Shown here one piece after another: positions 10,653 to 21,353 of a stretch of DNA of 64,000 bases; within the stretch, counting starts at the first letter, position 1, and every line of letters begins with the position of its first letter. The stretch is from Forficula auricularia (taxonomy: Eukaryota > Arthropoda > Insecta > Dermaptera > Forficulidae). The position numbers and the translations under genes are program-made. The stretch lies in contig JALMQS010000841.1 in assembly GCA_024734495.1 (NCBI GenBank), forward strand, positions 4,642,465-4,706,464. The letters run 5' to 3'. The notes beneath the pieces were generated by a model. It had not been told where the DNA came from and searched no databases. It worked only from the letters and a program-made list of their open reading frames with translations.

Positions 10653-11074
10653 TTATATTGTATGAGATTAAACCCTTTTAAATATAATTGTTTTGTTTTC
10701 TTTCTATTTTCAAAATGAATCTCTTTCTGGACCACCCTATATAGAAGACAGCGTGTATGTACCACCTGTGCCTGTTACTCTTAAATATCTGCTAAATCAA
10801 ACTGTTACAGCCGTGAATTCAATAACCAACGAACAGTTAATTAAACGGACTACCGATTCTATGTTTGTCGCATAACAAATAGTTCTCATATTGTATGCAT
10901 AAAATAAAACTTTGGATTTTCCTCTATCCAGTCATGTATTGTTGTGTTGTGTCTCTAAATTTTTCAAATCTTCTCCTTGTTTTTGAACTACCCTGTAGTT
11001 TCGAGAAACTAACACCATCGAGTGAAGAGTTGACTTATTAACGTATTAGGTGCATGCATGGACTCCAAGGCATG

Positions 11075-11101
11075 CGTGTGTGTGTGTGTGTGTGTGTGTG
11101 A
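11075..11101 (+). repeat. (GT)n microsatellite
   Basis: Uninterrupted GT dinucleotide run of about 13 units. Confidence 0.9.
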
Positions 11102-11136
11102 GTCGGATTCTCTCGTTGATGGGGAGTAAGCCCAGT

Positions 11137-11158
11137 GGCAGGCAGGCAGGCAGGCAGG
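11137..11158 (+). repeat. (GGCA)n microsatellite
   Basis: Five tandem GGCA units. Apart from this and the nearby GT run, 10997-11536 shows no repeat family and no gene. It could be host intron sequence. Confidence 0.85.
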
Positions 11159-11536
11159 ATCTTCAGTGATCGTTGATGTCTCTAATGAGGGAATGATGGT
11201 CCTTGGTCTTTGCCGATGGGTGACTCGTGGGATCCGGACCACCCAGCCACCTCACCTCTCCAGCCACCTTTCTCTTTCTACTTTGGCTCACCTCTCTCTC
11301 TTAATCTTTTATTAACATTCAAATTAACCAATTCTCGTGAAAATCAAATTAAAAAACTCTTAATTTGGACAGGATGTATGAGTAGGTACTTACTGATTTA
11401 TCGAAAATAAAATTGAAACAAAACTCGGTACATTTTCCCTATTAAACTATCTTAAATTAATATTTTGATTTAATTAGCTACCATATAAGAAGTATGTTCA
11501 CGCCAATGTGAAATGCAAGGGTACTCTAGTACCACA

Positions 11537-12455
11537 ATGTTTCAAACTATATAGTAACTATATAGATTCTCGAGGCGCGAAAATAAAGATTTCCCTGATA
11601 TTCACTTCGATTTGAATACCGTAAAAATGTGTGACAGCCTATCCATGTTGGGCGTCTCAGTCGCATCTGACCTGTCTTGGAATGAACACATCTCCTCTGT
11701 GGCGAAATCTGCAGCAAGTAAGATTGGCTTCTTATTCAGGTCCAAGCGATTTTACAAACCCCCACAACTTCTCACCATCTACAAGGCCCAAATCCACCCC
11801 TGTCTCGAATACGGCTCTCATCTGTGGAGAGGAGCCTCAAAATATTCTCTTGCTACCCTGGATGCAATTCAGAAGCGAGCCGTCAGGCTAATTAACGATT
11901 CTACCCTCACCGACTCCCTCGACTCGCTGGCTCATCGTAGAAATATCTCTGCACTTTCCCTTTTCTATGGATACTATCACGGCAGGTGCTCTCATAAGAT
12001 AAAATCAATAATTCCCCCCAAAGCATGCTTTGCACGTAGCACGTGTTTTGCCGACTCCCAACACTCTCTCGCGGTCAAATTAGAAAAGTGCCGGACCACT
12101 TCATTCGCCAATACATATATCCCCATGACTTCAAGGAACTGGAACTCTCTCCCAGCCTCCATCTTTCCCAGCACCTATAATCTTCAAACCTTCAAAACCG
12201 AGATGCATAGACACCTACGTCTACACCCTCTCACTTAATCAACTTTTCCTTCTCTTCGGTAATGCAAGGGTCTTTCGAGATCCATAGGAGCTGCATCTTT
12301 ACTGGTGCACCTCCTTGCATTCGATTGCATTAAAAAAATCTAAATAGGCACTATATATATAGTTACTATATATTTTAAAACATTGTCAAACTATATAGTG
12401 CCTATTTAAATTTCGAGAATCTATATAGTTACTATATAGTTTGAAACATTGTGCC
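11537..12455. mobile_element. Inverted-repeat element enclosing a LINE remnant
   Basis: ACAATGTTTCAAACTATATA (11537 on) and its inverted form TATATAGTTTGAAACATTGT (ending about 12453) bound the segment. They continue inward with GTAACTATATAGATTCTCGA and its complement. A further partial inverted copy lies at 12343-12412. The right end abuts the assembly gap, so neither full extent nor TSD can be read. The LINE fragment inside is probably a later insertion. Confidence 0.55.
11600..12238 (+). pseudogene. LINE reverse transcriptase C-terminal fragment (Jockey/CR1-like)
   Basis: About 208 residues stay open and match the conserved tail of arthropod non-LTR reverse transcriptases, downstream of the catalytic fingers and palm. 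Motifs in order: LGVSVASDLSWNEHI, SKRFYKPPQLLTIYKAQI, PCLEYGSHLWRGA, LDAIQKRAVRLIND, SLFYGYYHGRCS, IIPP, and RNWNSLPASIFP near the end. The endonuclease and the YADD-bearing part are missing, so it is 5'-truncated and cannot be functional alone. The frame has no stop across 600 bases, which suggests a fairly young insertion. The 3' UTR (about 12239-12340) ends near TTGCATTAAAAAAATC. Confidence 0.85.
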
Positions 12456-12555
12456 NNNNNNNNNNNNNNNNNNNNNNNNNNNNNNNNNNNNNNNNNNNNN
12501 NNNNNNNNNNNNNNNNNNNNNNNNNNNNNNNNNNNNNNNNNNNNNNNNNNNNNNN
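12456..12555. other. Assembly gap (100 N)
   Basis: Exactly 100 N, a common placeholder for a gap of unknown size. It lies between the inverted-repeat element and a tandem array, so the true copy number of the array is uncertain. Confidence 0.98.
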
Positions 12556-13470
12556 AAAATACAATGTATACATTAATTAATGTAAAATAGTTGGTTTAAT
12601 AAAATTTATAAAAATAAAAAAAAAAAAATATTAAAATTAAACGAATGGGATATGGATTGAAATGGATGTGGATGGAGAGATAACCAATCGACTTGATTGG
12701 GGAATAATGGAATTGAAATAATTATCGGAAAAGGTTTTTTTATCTAATTAGATTTTTCCTCTTATTAAAAACAAGGACTAAAGATGAATAAGGACACTCG
12801 ATGGTGGAGAAGTAATCTCCGGAATCGAAGCAAAAATACAATGTATACATTAATTAATGTAAAATAATTGGTTTAATAAAATTTATTAAAAAAAAAAATA
12901 AAAAAAAAAATATTAAAATTAAACGAATGGGATATGGATTGAAATGGATGTGGATGGAGAGATAACCAATCGACTTGATTGGGGAATAATGGAATTGAAA
13001 TAATTATCGGAAAAGGTTTTTTTATCTAATTAGATTTTTCCTCTTATTAAAAACAAGGACTAAAGATGAATAAGGACACTCGATGGTGGAGAAGTAATCT
13101 CGGAATCGAAGCAAAAATACAATGTATACATTAATTAATGTAAAATAGTTGGTTTAATAAAATTTATAAAAAAAAAAAAAAAAAAAAAAAATATTAAAAT
13201 TAAACGAATGGGATATGGATTGAAATGGATGTGGATGGAGAGATAACCAATCGACTTGATTGGGGAATAATGGAATTGAAATAATTATCGGCAGGTTTTT
13301 TATCTAATTAGATTTTTCCTCTTATTAAAAACAAGGACTAAAGATGAATAAGGACACTCGATGGTGGAGAAGTAATCTCCGGAATCGAAGCAAAAAAATA
13401 ATGTATACATTAATTAATGTAAAATAATTGGTTTAATAAAAATTTAAAAAAAAATATATATATATATATA
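12556..13470 (-). repeat. ~280-bp tandem repeat array inside a D element
   Basis: Three full units begin at about 12556, 12833 and 13114, and a partial one at about 13394 (periods about 277-281). Each unit runs from AATACAATGTATACATTAAT through GGATATGGATTGAAATGGAT, CAATCGACTTGATTGGGG and CACTCGATGGTGGAGAAGT to GGAATCGAAGC. Unit differences are mainly poly-A length. Single or partial units occur inside D elements at 61830-62105 and about 26490-26600 (reverse), so the array is an expansion of a D-element segment. Confidence 0.85.
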
Positions 13471-13932
13471 TTAAAATTAATAAATTAAAATTATTAAATT
13501 TTGATTATTTTTTATTCTATTAAATAAATAAAATTCTTTATAAAAACAATTATAAAACGTTTATTAATATTTCTAACGTTTAGGTTGAACAAAATATGTT
13601 AAAAACCACAATCACAATACTTCTTCAGGGCCTTTGAGAATAAAGGATTTACCCGACCCATTGTCTGCCTGAGCGACAAAGGAAAAGGGAAACCTTTTTT
13701 TAAAACCCTAAGAATGGGATTTGTCTACCTGAGAATAATTAATTTGATTGCGAAAAAACCCATCAAAAACAATTTTGTCGAAGATGAGACCGTGAAAGAT
13801 CGAATTGTCACCCCAAAAACCCCCTAACTCGTGAATTTCATCAAAATCGGTAGAGTCGTTTTCAAAATAGAACCAAGATACAAATATATATACAAATAAA
13901 TATACAATTTTTGCTCGTTTAATAAGAGTAGA
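13471..13932 (-). mobile_element. D-family 5' end (reverse orientation), copy 0
   Basis: The right end is CAATTTTTGCTCGTTTAATAAGAGTAGA followed by T, the reverse complement of the family start A|TCTACTCTTATTAAACG. The region upstream keeps the family's ACCGATTTTGATGAAA-type segment (here TTTCATCAAAATCGGTAG). Together with the tandem array it makes a D element whose 3' end is lost in the gap. The part at 13560-13760 differs from other D copies and is unassigned. Confidence 0.6.
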
Positions 13933-14326
13933 TAGATAGATATTGCGACAATCTCTTGTGCTAGCTGGGAAGGGTTTCCTTTATGCCCATAGGGTATAAA
14001 TTAAAAGTACAGAGGGGTGTATTGAATTTGCGTATCCCCAATAATAATAATATTAATTGAGCTCGTATAGTGGTATATATTAATAGTTACTGGGATGGTT
14101 TAATTGATCCGTCTTGCATGACATTGTGCTTATTCTCGTGAGCAATTACAGCCTCGTTTGAAATTATAAAATTGGAGAACATTGACAGACAACAACTAGA
14201 TTAGAACTAACGAACTCAAGGAGAATGAACTCGTCACGTACGATATATACTCCTACTCCTATTTATCCTATTTTATGCCTAGAATTTTATTTTAAAAAAT
14301 ATCTGATATGGTTTACCTGCCTCTTT
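13933..14326. other. Unassigned stretch
   Basis: No repeat family or coding motif recognised. AT-rich, with an (AATA)n-like run near 14040. Confidence 0.3.
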
Positions 14327-16130
14327 GCCAACTAATAAAGCCTCATTCACTTATATACCGGGTGGTTTTTTTTATCTTATAACTCAAAAACAGTACATTA
14401 TATGAAAAAAAGTTTATTTATATCAAGGGGGAAACTAAACTACGCTATTGTTTGTCGACCTAGAACAAACTTTCAAGGGTATTTCTAGGTCAAGTTCTGT
14501 TTTTTAAATAGAAACATATATGTTTCTGTACAATTCCTTATTATACTTAAAAAACTGAACAACTTTCATAAGAACTATTTTTTTATACGACATCAATAAT
14601 TAAACAAAATATTAAATCAATTAGATCTCAAAAAAAATCCTAATAATGGTTTTTAACAATTATTCTTTTTAATTATTAAATAATAATGATCAAATATTTA
14701 ATTATTAAATAATTACAATACGATAAAATGAAGCTTGTGAGGGTGTATTCTTATCAGGAAAACGCTCGGCCTCCATTTCAATGGCAGCCCCATAACAATT
14801 CTTCCACATTCACCGCATAAATTAAGACCATTTCAATTCTGTCTTCAACAAAAAAATGCTCCATTTTTATTATGGTAATACAATATAACTATCTACTCAT
14901 CTATTGGATTGACGCCAACTAATAAAGCCTCATTCACTTATATACCGGGTGGGTTTTTTATCTTGAGACAGTCTTATAACTCAAAAACAGTGCATTGCAT
15001 GAAAAAAAGTTTCAAATAGAAGTTTATTTATTTCAAGGGGGAAACTAAACTACGCTATTGTTTGTCGACCTAGAACAAACTTTCAAGGGTATTTCAAGGT
15101 CAAATTCTGTTTTTTAAATAGAATTATGTGTTTTTTACATATCCTTACTATACTTAAAAAACTGAACAACTTTTATTAGAACTATTTTTTTATAAGACAT
15201 CAATTAAACATAATATTAAATCAATTAGATCTCAAGAAAAAATCCTACTAATAATGATTTTTAACAATTATTCAACTTAATAATAATCAAATATTTAATT
15301 ATTAAATAATTACAATATTACAACATGATAAAATGAAGCTTGTGAGGGTGTATCCCTATCAGGAAAACGCTCGGCTCCATTTCAATGGCAGCCCCATAAC
15401 AATTCTTCCACATTCACCGCATAAATTAAGACCATTTCAATTCTGTCTTCAACCAAAAAATGCTCCATTTTTATTATGGTAATACAATATAACTATCTAC
15501 TGCAGTGTTTCTCAAACTTTTTCGAATGTGGAACTCTTTTCCGTTTGGGGGGTAAGCGTAGAACCAGACAATTTTGTGATTCGAGTTAAAGCGTTGTTAT
15601 GGGAATGGGATTCACACAACTAATCCAAAACCCCACTTTCCTTTTGAACACTAGAATTTTTTCACCTGTCGTGAATTTTTTTTGTGGAACCCTTGGCGAG
15701 TTTTCATGGAACCCCAGGGTTCCGCGGAACACACTTTGAGAAACACTGATCTACTGGATTGACACGAGAAAGAAACTTTTTTAAACTCGAGAATTTTAAA
15801 TAGTTCTATTAAGTAGAAAATAATCTCTTAAATCTGAGTATAACGAAGTTTTAATATCATTATAAACACTTATTTTCATTGTTGTGACTTTTCAGTTTAA
15901 TAAATATTTATTTAATAATTAATTATTTAATCATTATTATTTGATAATTAAGTTAAATAATTGTTAAAAATAATTATTAAGATTTTTTTGAGATCTAATT
16001 GATTCATGTATTTTGTTTATTTGATGTCGTATAAAAAAATAATTCTTATAAAAGTTGTTCAGTTTTTTTTGTAGATTAAGTAGATGTATAGAAAAATGTA
16101 GGTTTCCATTTAAAAACCCCTGCAATTATA
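14327..16130. mobile_element. A-family palindromic element with duplicated left arm, copy 1
   Basis: The left arm (CCGGGTGG, ATCTTATAACTCAAAAACAG, CTACGCTATTGTTTGTCGAC, TTCTGTTTTTTAAATAGAA) appears twice in tandem, at 14327-14916 and 14917-15494. Each copy is preceded by the same flank, GCCAACTAATAAAGCCTCAT, so flank and arm were duplicated together. The reverse arm follows at 15757-16130 but stops before the terminal CACCCGGTATA. A hAT MITE sits between at 15503-15748. Confidence 0.8.
15503..15748. mobile_element. hAT-type MITE (CAGTGTTTCTC ends)
   Basis: Ends CAGTGTTTCTCAAACTTT and CACTTTGAGAAACACTG are inverted. The flanking 8-bp TSD ATCTACTG is perfect (15495-15502, 15749-15756). The unbroken site AACTATCTACTGGATTGACA is visible at 33120 in another A element. 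TIR and TSD are those of non-autonomous hAT elements. 246 bp, no coding capacity. Confidence 0.9.
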
Positions 16131-16597
16131 TTATAGTTTTCTACTACTAGCTAACTATTCAAACTTTCTTCAGTGTTGCTCGATATTTATACGGCAAATC
16201 GGCATAATTTTCCATTTAGCATACACATTTTGGTTAAATGTTGTTTGTAATCGTGCATGAAATGTTTGAAATTATTTTATTAACCATCTTTAAACGATAA
16301 TATTGGCTCATATTGATTACAAAAGTCTTTTTTATATTATTATATGATTCTATTGGTTTAGTTGATATTATTTGTTTAGTGCATCTGTCAATGGAGGATT
16401 CCCCCCCTCCCGGGGATTTCCCCTCCATGCTAGTTCTCCAGGTTGCCTAAGGACAGGCGTCTCTAATATTGAACTCAAGACGGAATGAACATGTTGTTTG
16501 ATTACGGTTCCATACAACAAAAGTATGGAACCCTATTAGTAATGGCATATTTTTTAACATTTTATTTCTGCACGAATACAAGTATGTAAATCTGTTT
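16131..16597. other. Unassigned stretch
   Basis: No repeat family assigned. GGTTCCATACAACAAAAGTATGGAACC near 16506 is a short perfect-stem hairpin. No gene supported. Confidence 0.3.
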
Positions 16598-16910
16598 TAG
16601 TCCAGTTAAATTGTGTTTTGATCAGGAAAGTTTTGGGGTAGTTCTGATTTTATGTTTTTTGGGGCGCTGAATCCAAATCTGAGGTCTTCCAACAAAATTT
16701 CGTAACGCAACATTGTAGAAAATGCAAAAAAAAAAGTGAAAATTTCAATTTTTTGTGGTTTTTCGCTTCTAACTCAAAAACTATCAACTTTTCGTAAATA
16801 ACCTTCCTATTCAAAATAAAAGTTCAAAATAAAAGTTTCCTACAAATTTCATTTTTTAGGTTTTTTTTTTCGAGCAACCGTTCGGGCACAAGCGCAAAAT
16901 CCAATTTAAC
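16598..16910 (+). mobile_element. L-family fragment, copy 1
   Basis: Begins TAGTCCAGTTAAATTGTG and follows the left arm of the large L foldback at 34819: GGAAAGTTTTGGGGTAGTTC, GGCGCTGAATCCAAATCTGA, AACTATCAACTTTTCGTAAA, CAACCGTTCGGGC. It ends at AAAATCCAATTTAAC, so only one partial arm remains. Confidence 0.7.
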
Positions 16911-16931
16911 AAGCACCCTTTATTTCACCAA

Positions 16932-18013
16932 TTTTACTTTACCATACAGGGAGGGTATGGTCAAGTATTGCAATCGTGCATGAAAAAAGTGTTTTTTTTT
17001 CCATCTTTTTTTCGAAATATCTCAAAAACGGCTGAAACTATTTTTATTAAAAAAATTGAGCGAAACCATGGTATTTTCTTCTACAAAAAAGCCCTAATAA
17101 GTGAACATCGAAAAAATTATATTTTTCGTGATAATAATTGTTTTGTCAAAATGTCTGTTAGTCTGTGCGTTGCCAAATTTTTGTGGACGAGCTAGCTCAA
17201 AAACTAGTGTGAATATCGAAACCAAATTTCACACGTAGTTTTGGTCCATTGAGATAAAGAGCTAGCTGATTAGATTTTGGTGGATATCGACCAAAAATTA
17301 AGGGGGGGGGGGGTGGAGGGGGGTTAAAAATTAAAAATCCAGACCATTTTTGCAAACTCAACCAAATTTTGTATACATAATCAGTGGACCCCACAGAAGT
17401 CTAAAAATGCAAAAACTAACCGCCCAAAATGGGGGTGGAGGGGTGGTGTAGGGTTAAAAAATGAAAATCTTGGCCATTTACCAAACTCAACCAAATTTTG
17501 TATACATAATCAGTGGGACCCCAGAAGTATAAAAATGCAAAAAGTAACCGCCCAAAATGGGGGTGGGGGTGGTGTAGGGTCAAAAAATGAAAATCTTGGC
17601 TATTTACCAAACTCAACCAAATTTTGTATACATAATCAGTGGACCCCTACAGAAGTCTAAAAATGCAAAAACTAACCGCCCAAAATGGGGGTGGAGGGGT
17701 GGTGTAGGGTTAAAAAATGAAAATCTTGGCCATTTACCAAACTCAACCAAATTTTGTATACATAATCAGTGGGACCTCAGAAGTATAAAAATGCAAAAAG
17801 TAACTGCCCAAAATGGGGGTGGGGGTGGTGTAGGGTCAAAAAATGAAAATCTTGGCTATTTACCAAACTCAACCAAATTTTGTATACATAATCAGTGGGA
17901 CCCCAGAAGTATAAAAATGAAAAAAAAAACCTTACATGATTATAAATAATTTTAGGGGCCAGGTTGTATGGTAAAGTCAAGTGGATGGCCACATCAGAAC
18001 ACGTCAGCTTATT
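16932..18013 (+). mobile_element. B-family element, copy 2 (full length)
   Basis: Starts TTTTACTTTACCATACAGGG and ends GTATGGTAAAGTCAAGTGGA followed by TGGCCACATCAGAACACGTCAGCTTATT. ACTTTACCATACA and TGTATGGTAAAGT form a 13-bp inverted pair, but the second lies about 40 bases inside the end, so the termini are asymmetric. The middle (about 17290-17925) is a minisatellite of five ~120-base units, each with a G run, a GTGGTGTAGGGTTAAAAA segment and TTTTGTATACATAATCAGTG. The superfamily is not established. Confidence 0.8.
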
Positions 18014-18017
18014 TATA

Positions 18018-18240
18018 ACTGGTCTTGTTTTTGGGTCTGATTTATACCCAAACAAACAGTAAAAGTAGTCAGAATCTGTTTAAGGCATTTGTTTTGGTTT
18101 AATCACGGCATATGGGATGTTAGTATTTGGCAATATACGTCACAAAATAAATAAACAAAGCAACAATGAGGAAAAGTTGAAAGACCGACCAATGACAAAA
18201 TATGACACTATATATCTATTATCTATAAATATACCTCATA
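18018..18240 (-). repeat. O-family repeat (empty site for a solo LTR)
   Basis: Reverse complement of 33985-34505 without the 320-bp LTR that splits that copy. Shared sequences include GGTATAAATCAGACC (minus sense), CTTTTACTGTTTGTTTGGGT, ACAAATGCCTTAAACAGATT and GACCGACCAATGACAAAAT. No ORF. Its superfamily is unknown. Confidence 0.75.
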
Positions 18241-18656
18241 TTTCAAGATTATTTCTTTCTTTTTATTGTCTAGAAAATATAAATTCGAAGTGAAATATGA
18301 ACAATCAATCCAGCCAACTGTTAAGTCGTTAATCTTCGTGAAACCATTCAACTCGGAACATAATTCGTGAGTAGAAAAAAAATTACTTTTATATATTATA
18401 TTGTAAGTTGTAAGTAAAAAATAGGTAGGCAGTTCTAACTAACGGGATGGACTATAAAATAAAATGAAGCAAAAAACATGACAAAGCAAATAATTGTCGA
18501 TATCGACAGTTTTAATTCTAGGGTCATCAGGTTTCAAAGTTGTTGCTGATGATGGTTCTGGCGAATTCACCATTTCTGTTTCTATTAGTTCTAGTTCGGT
18601 TAAAATAAATATTTAGTGGGAATTTTTTGTGTGTTTTTATTTAATAAATAAACTTA
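18241..18656. other. Unassigned stretch
   Basis: AT-rich DNA without recognisable repeats or genes. Confidence 0.3.
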
Positions 18657-18683
18657 TCTACTCTTATTAAACGAGGAAAAAAT

Positions 18684-18723
<40 letters not shown>

Positions 18724-19575
18724 ATCATTGTTCTATTTTGAAAACGGCTCTACCGATTTTGATGAAAACAAATTCTGTTAATAAGTTTTGAGGATGAGAA
18801 AACGATCTGGCTAGTTCTGGACCAGGGATGTTGCGAATATTAAAAAAAAGGAAATTATCTATTATCTATTTTGAAATTATCTATTATCTATTTTGAAAAC
18901 GGCTCTACCGATTTTGATGAAAACAAATTCTATTAACAAGTTTTGAGGATAAGAAAACGATCTGGCTAGGTCTGGACCTCGACAAATTTAATCTTAATTG
19001 ATCTTTTCTTAATTAAAGTAATTATTGACAGATGAAAATCTCAATAAAAAAGTTTGTTTACATTTTTTTCAATTATGTTTTATTTTTAATTGGTTTTTTA
19101 ATTTTAAAACCCACTAATAGGTTATTGCAAATATTACTATATTATATTAAAATTAGGATTTTTTTTGTTTGTTTTTAATTAACAGGTGTGTTTACAAATA
19201 AAGTGGTTCAAGTGGTTTTTTTTTATATATAACTTGGAAACAAATTTTATTTAATTTTATGTTTTTATTTCAGATCCTATAGGATTATTTTTTTTTATTT
19301 ATTTTTTCCTATTTATTTTTTATAATGTTTATCAATATGAACGAATGTGGGCAAATTGGTGTACGAGTAAACAAATATACACATAATATGTGGATCATGA
19401 GAAAGCTAGAAATGCGGGGTGGGGTGAATGTGGGAGGTGCAGGAGGTGGGGTGCAGTTGTGGGGGATCTGGGGGGTGGGAGGCGCGGTTGTGGTGGGGGT
19501 GCATTGGTGGGGGCGAGGTGTGTGGTTTGGGGGGGGGGGGTCAGGGGTTACCGTGCATCGCTAGGTGGCTCCAGG
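18657..19575 (+). mobile_element. D-family Helitron-like element, copy 1
   Basis: Starts A|TCTACTCTTATTAAACGAG and ends GGTTACCGTGCATCGCTAGGTGGCTCCAGG|T. The 3' end can form a hairpin around ACCGnGCATCGCTnGGT about 10 bases from the terminus. An A before TC and a T after the end fit Helitron insertion, although the last bases are CAGG rather than the usual CTRR. A (TA)n run lies at 18691-18719. A segment around GAAAACGGCTCTACCGATTT is duplicated internally. The 3' third is G-rich. No Rep/helicase sequence, so non-autonomous. Confidence 0.7.
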
Positions 19576-20314
19576 TACTTTTAATTTATTGTAGAGTATA
19601 TTATCTACATATGTATTTAATTACGGTTCGTTTGCCATAAGAAACGGTTTGTCGTTGCCGTTACTCACTTCATGAGCCCTGCCCTTGCCCCCCCCCCCGT
19701 GACTCGTCCGTTAATTGATAGTTCCGCTTGTCCAGAGGTCGGTTCTGGCGCCTATGATTCCCAGTATGGTTCATTGGATGACAGAAAGTGACAGGTGTAA
19801 AGAGCCTGAATGGGTAAGGGACATTGTCCCGAGTTAAGACCACCTAGAAGTCCGACAGGTGGCTAAAGTCACGTGTCGATATTAGCTTGTAGTTACACTT
19901 GTACTTAGTATTAATATTTATAGCTATGTAGTTAGCCGTCCGTTCTAATCGAATTCTCGGGTGTATTTATTCTAGCCATGACCCTCGTAGATGATTTGCA
20001 TACTCGTCTGTCTGTCTGTCTGCATGTCATTTACCTCTATATGGCATAAATAAATGGCTGTCGACGTTGTCGCTTTTCTTAAACCAGGTCATGTCTGCCT
20101 CGACGATACGACAAGGTAATTTCCCGGTGAACAATTCTCCTCCATTACCTACGTGTTACACTTTTTGTTTTATTATTCATTTTGTTGTTTTATTTATTTA
20201 TTAATCCATCTATCAGACTAGAAACAATATAAAAGAGATGAGTTATCAGAGTTGGCCTTGTTTATTGGTCCATGGTTAATCTTAAATCCATAATTTTATA
20301 TTAAGTCGGATTTA
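19576..20314. other. Mixed-composition stretch with one short shared repeat
   Basis: 19617-19690 (CGGTTCGTTTGCCATAAGAA, CGGTTTGTCGTTGCC, ATGAGCCCTGCCCTTG) recurs at 36296-36368. The remainder, near normal in GC with a short (TCTG)n run at about 20008, matches nothing else here and may be host intron sequence. Confidence 0.45.
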
Positions 20315-21078
20315 TCTATTCTTATTAAACGAGCAAAAATTGTTTATATATATATATATATTTGTATCTTAGTTCTATTTTGAAAACGGCTCTACCGATT
20401 TCTAATAACAAGTTTTGATGATTAGAATACGATCTGGCTAGGTCTGGACCTTGACAAACTTTATCTTAATTGATCTTTTCTTAATTAAAGTAATTATTGA
20501 TAGATGAAAATCTCAATAAAAAAGTTTATTTACATTTTTTTCAATTATGTTTTATTTTTAATTGGTTTTTTAATTTTAAAACCCACTAATAGGTTATAGC
20601 AAATATTAATATATTATATTAAAATAAGGAATTTGTTGTTTGTTTTTAATTAACAGGTGTCTAAATCATAACATTACAGGTGTGTTTACAAATAAAGTGG
20701 TTGAAGTGGCTTTTTTTATATAAATTGGAAACAAATCTTATTTAATTTTATGTTTTTATTTCAGATCCTATACAATTATTTTTTTGATTATTGTTTTCCT
20801 ATTTATTTTTTTTATAATGTTTATCAATATGAACGAATGTGTGCAAATTGGTGTACGAGTAAACAAATATACACATAATATGTGGACCACTAGAAAGCTA
20901 GAAATGCAAAAACTGGGTGCGAGGTTGGGTGCAGTTTCTGGGGATCAGGGGGTGGAGTTCAGTTGTGGGGGATTCGTGGGGTGGGATGTGCGGTTGGGGT
21001 GGGGTGGAGTGGGGGTGAGGTGTGTGGTTTCGGGACGGAGGGGTCTGGGGTTACCGTGCATCGCTCGGTGGCTCCAGG
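20315..21078 (+). mobile_element. D-family Helitron-like element, copy 2
   Basis: Starts A|TCTATTCTTATTAAACGAG and ends with the hairpin ACCGTGCATCGCTCGGT, then GGCTCCAGG|T. Internal order is as in copy 1: the CAAAACC-type AT-rich part, AACAGGTGTCTAAATCATAA, ATGTTTATCAATATGAACGA, then a G-rich 3' third. The 125-codon frame at 20784-21161 crosses the element end and is not a gene. Confidence 0.75.
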
Positions 21079-21353
21079 TACTAAATCTTAAGGGAGTTGA
21101 CCCCCCTAAACGATTACAATCAGATTTTTTTTTAACTTTGAAAATTGATAAATATTTGTGAAAAAAAATCCTTGTAAAATTTCATGAATTTACTTCTCGG
21201 ATATAATCAATTTATAAATTAACACATATCCTTATGGAATATTATTATATTTCGACTTATTGTGATCGAATTATATAAAAATTTAATTTAATGACAATGA
21301 AAATCCGTTGAAATTTTAGGTACTCTCTCTTTAAGTATTGACGAAACTGTGTA

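Larger units (their letters stand above)
8868..10744. mobile_element. Inner mariner-type palindromic element
   Basis: TIRs are TAGGGCGGTCCAGAAAGAAA on the left and TCTCTTTCTGGACCACCCTA on the right, each next to a TA, as expected for Tc1/mariner insertion. Both arms carry the same transposase 3' half in opposite orientations. On the plus strand, 9330-9640 reads ATSNVSRRVIKDMFPQKL, RRGDI, SPSDFFLWG and, in a shifted frame, YANNPTTLQQLKLNIQQ. SPSDFFLW holds the third catalytic Asp of mariner-like enzymes. The minus-strand partner lies at about 9000-9300. The right arm is itself interrupted by a B element and by a LINE tail. Confidence 0.75.
8750..10996 (+). mobile_element. Outer mariner-type element split by nested insertions
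   Basis: The left end TACAGGGCTATCCAAAAAG near 8750 and the right end TTTTTGAACTACCCTGTA near 10979-10996 are inverted. Inside, 8814-8868 encodes WSPKSPDLTP, a stop, then DFYLWSY, the third-Asp region of mariner-like transposases. The reading resumes at about 10745 as IEDSVYVPPVPVTLKYL and TVTAVNSITNEQL, typical of that C-terminus. Removing 8868-10744 brings the two pieces together, so a second element landed in this transposase. Stops and the missing N-terminal half make it a relic. Confidence 0.75.

Noticed and set aside
13573..13633. Minus-strand CTGAAGAAG...AACCTAAACGTT as a hammerhead with a long stem II
   Set aside because: GAAA is TAAA and stem II pairs only partly over a 35-base interval. 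Not supportable.
19325..21161. Glycine/tryptophan-rich open frames in D elements (19325-19640, 20784-21161)
   Set aside because: They arise from the G-rich 3' third of D elements, occur in several overlapping frames, and run past the element end.
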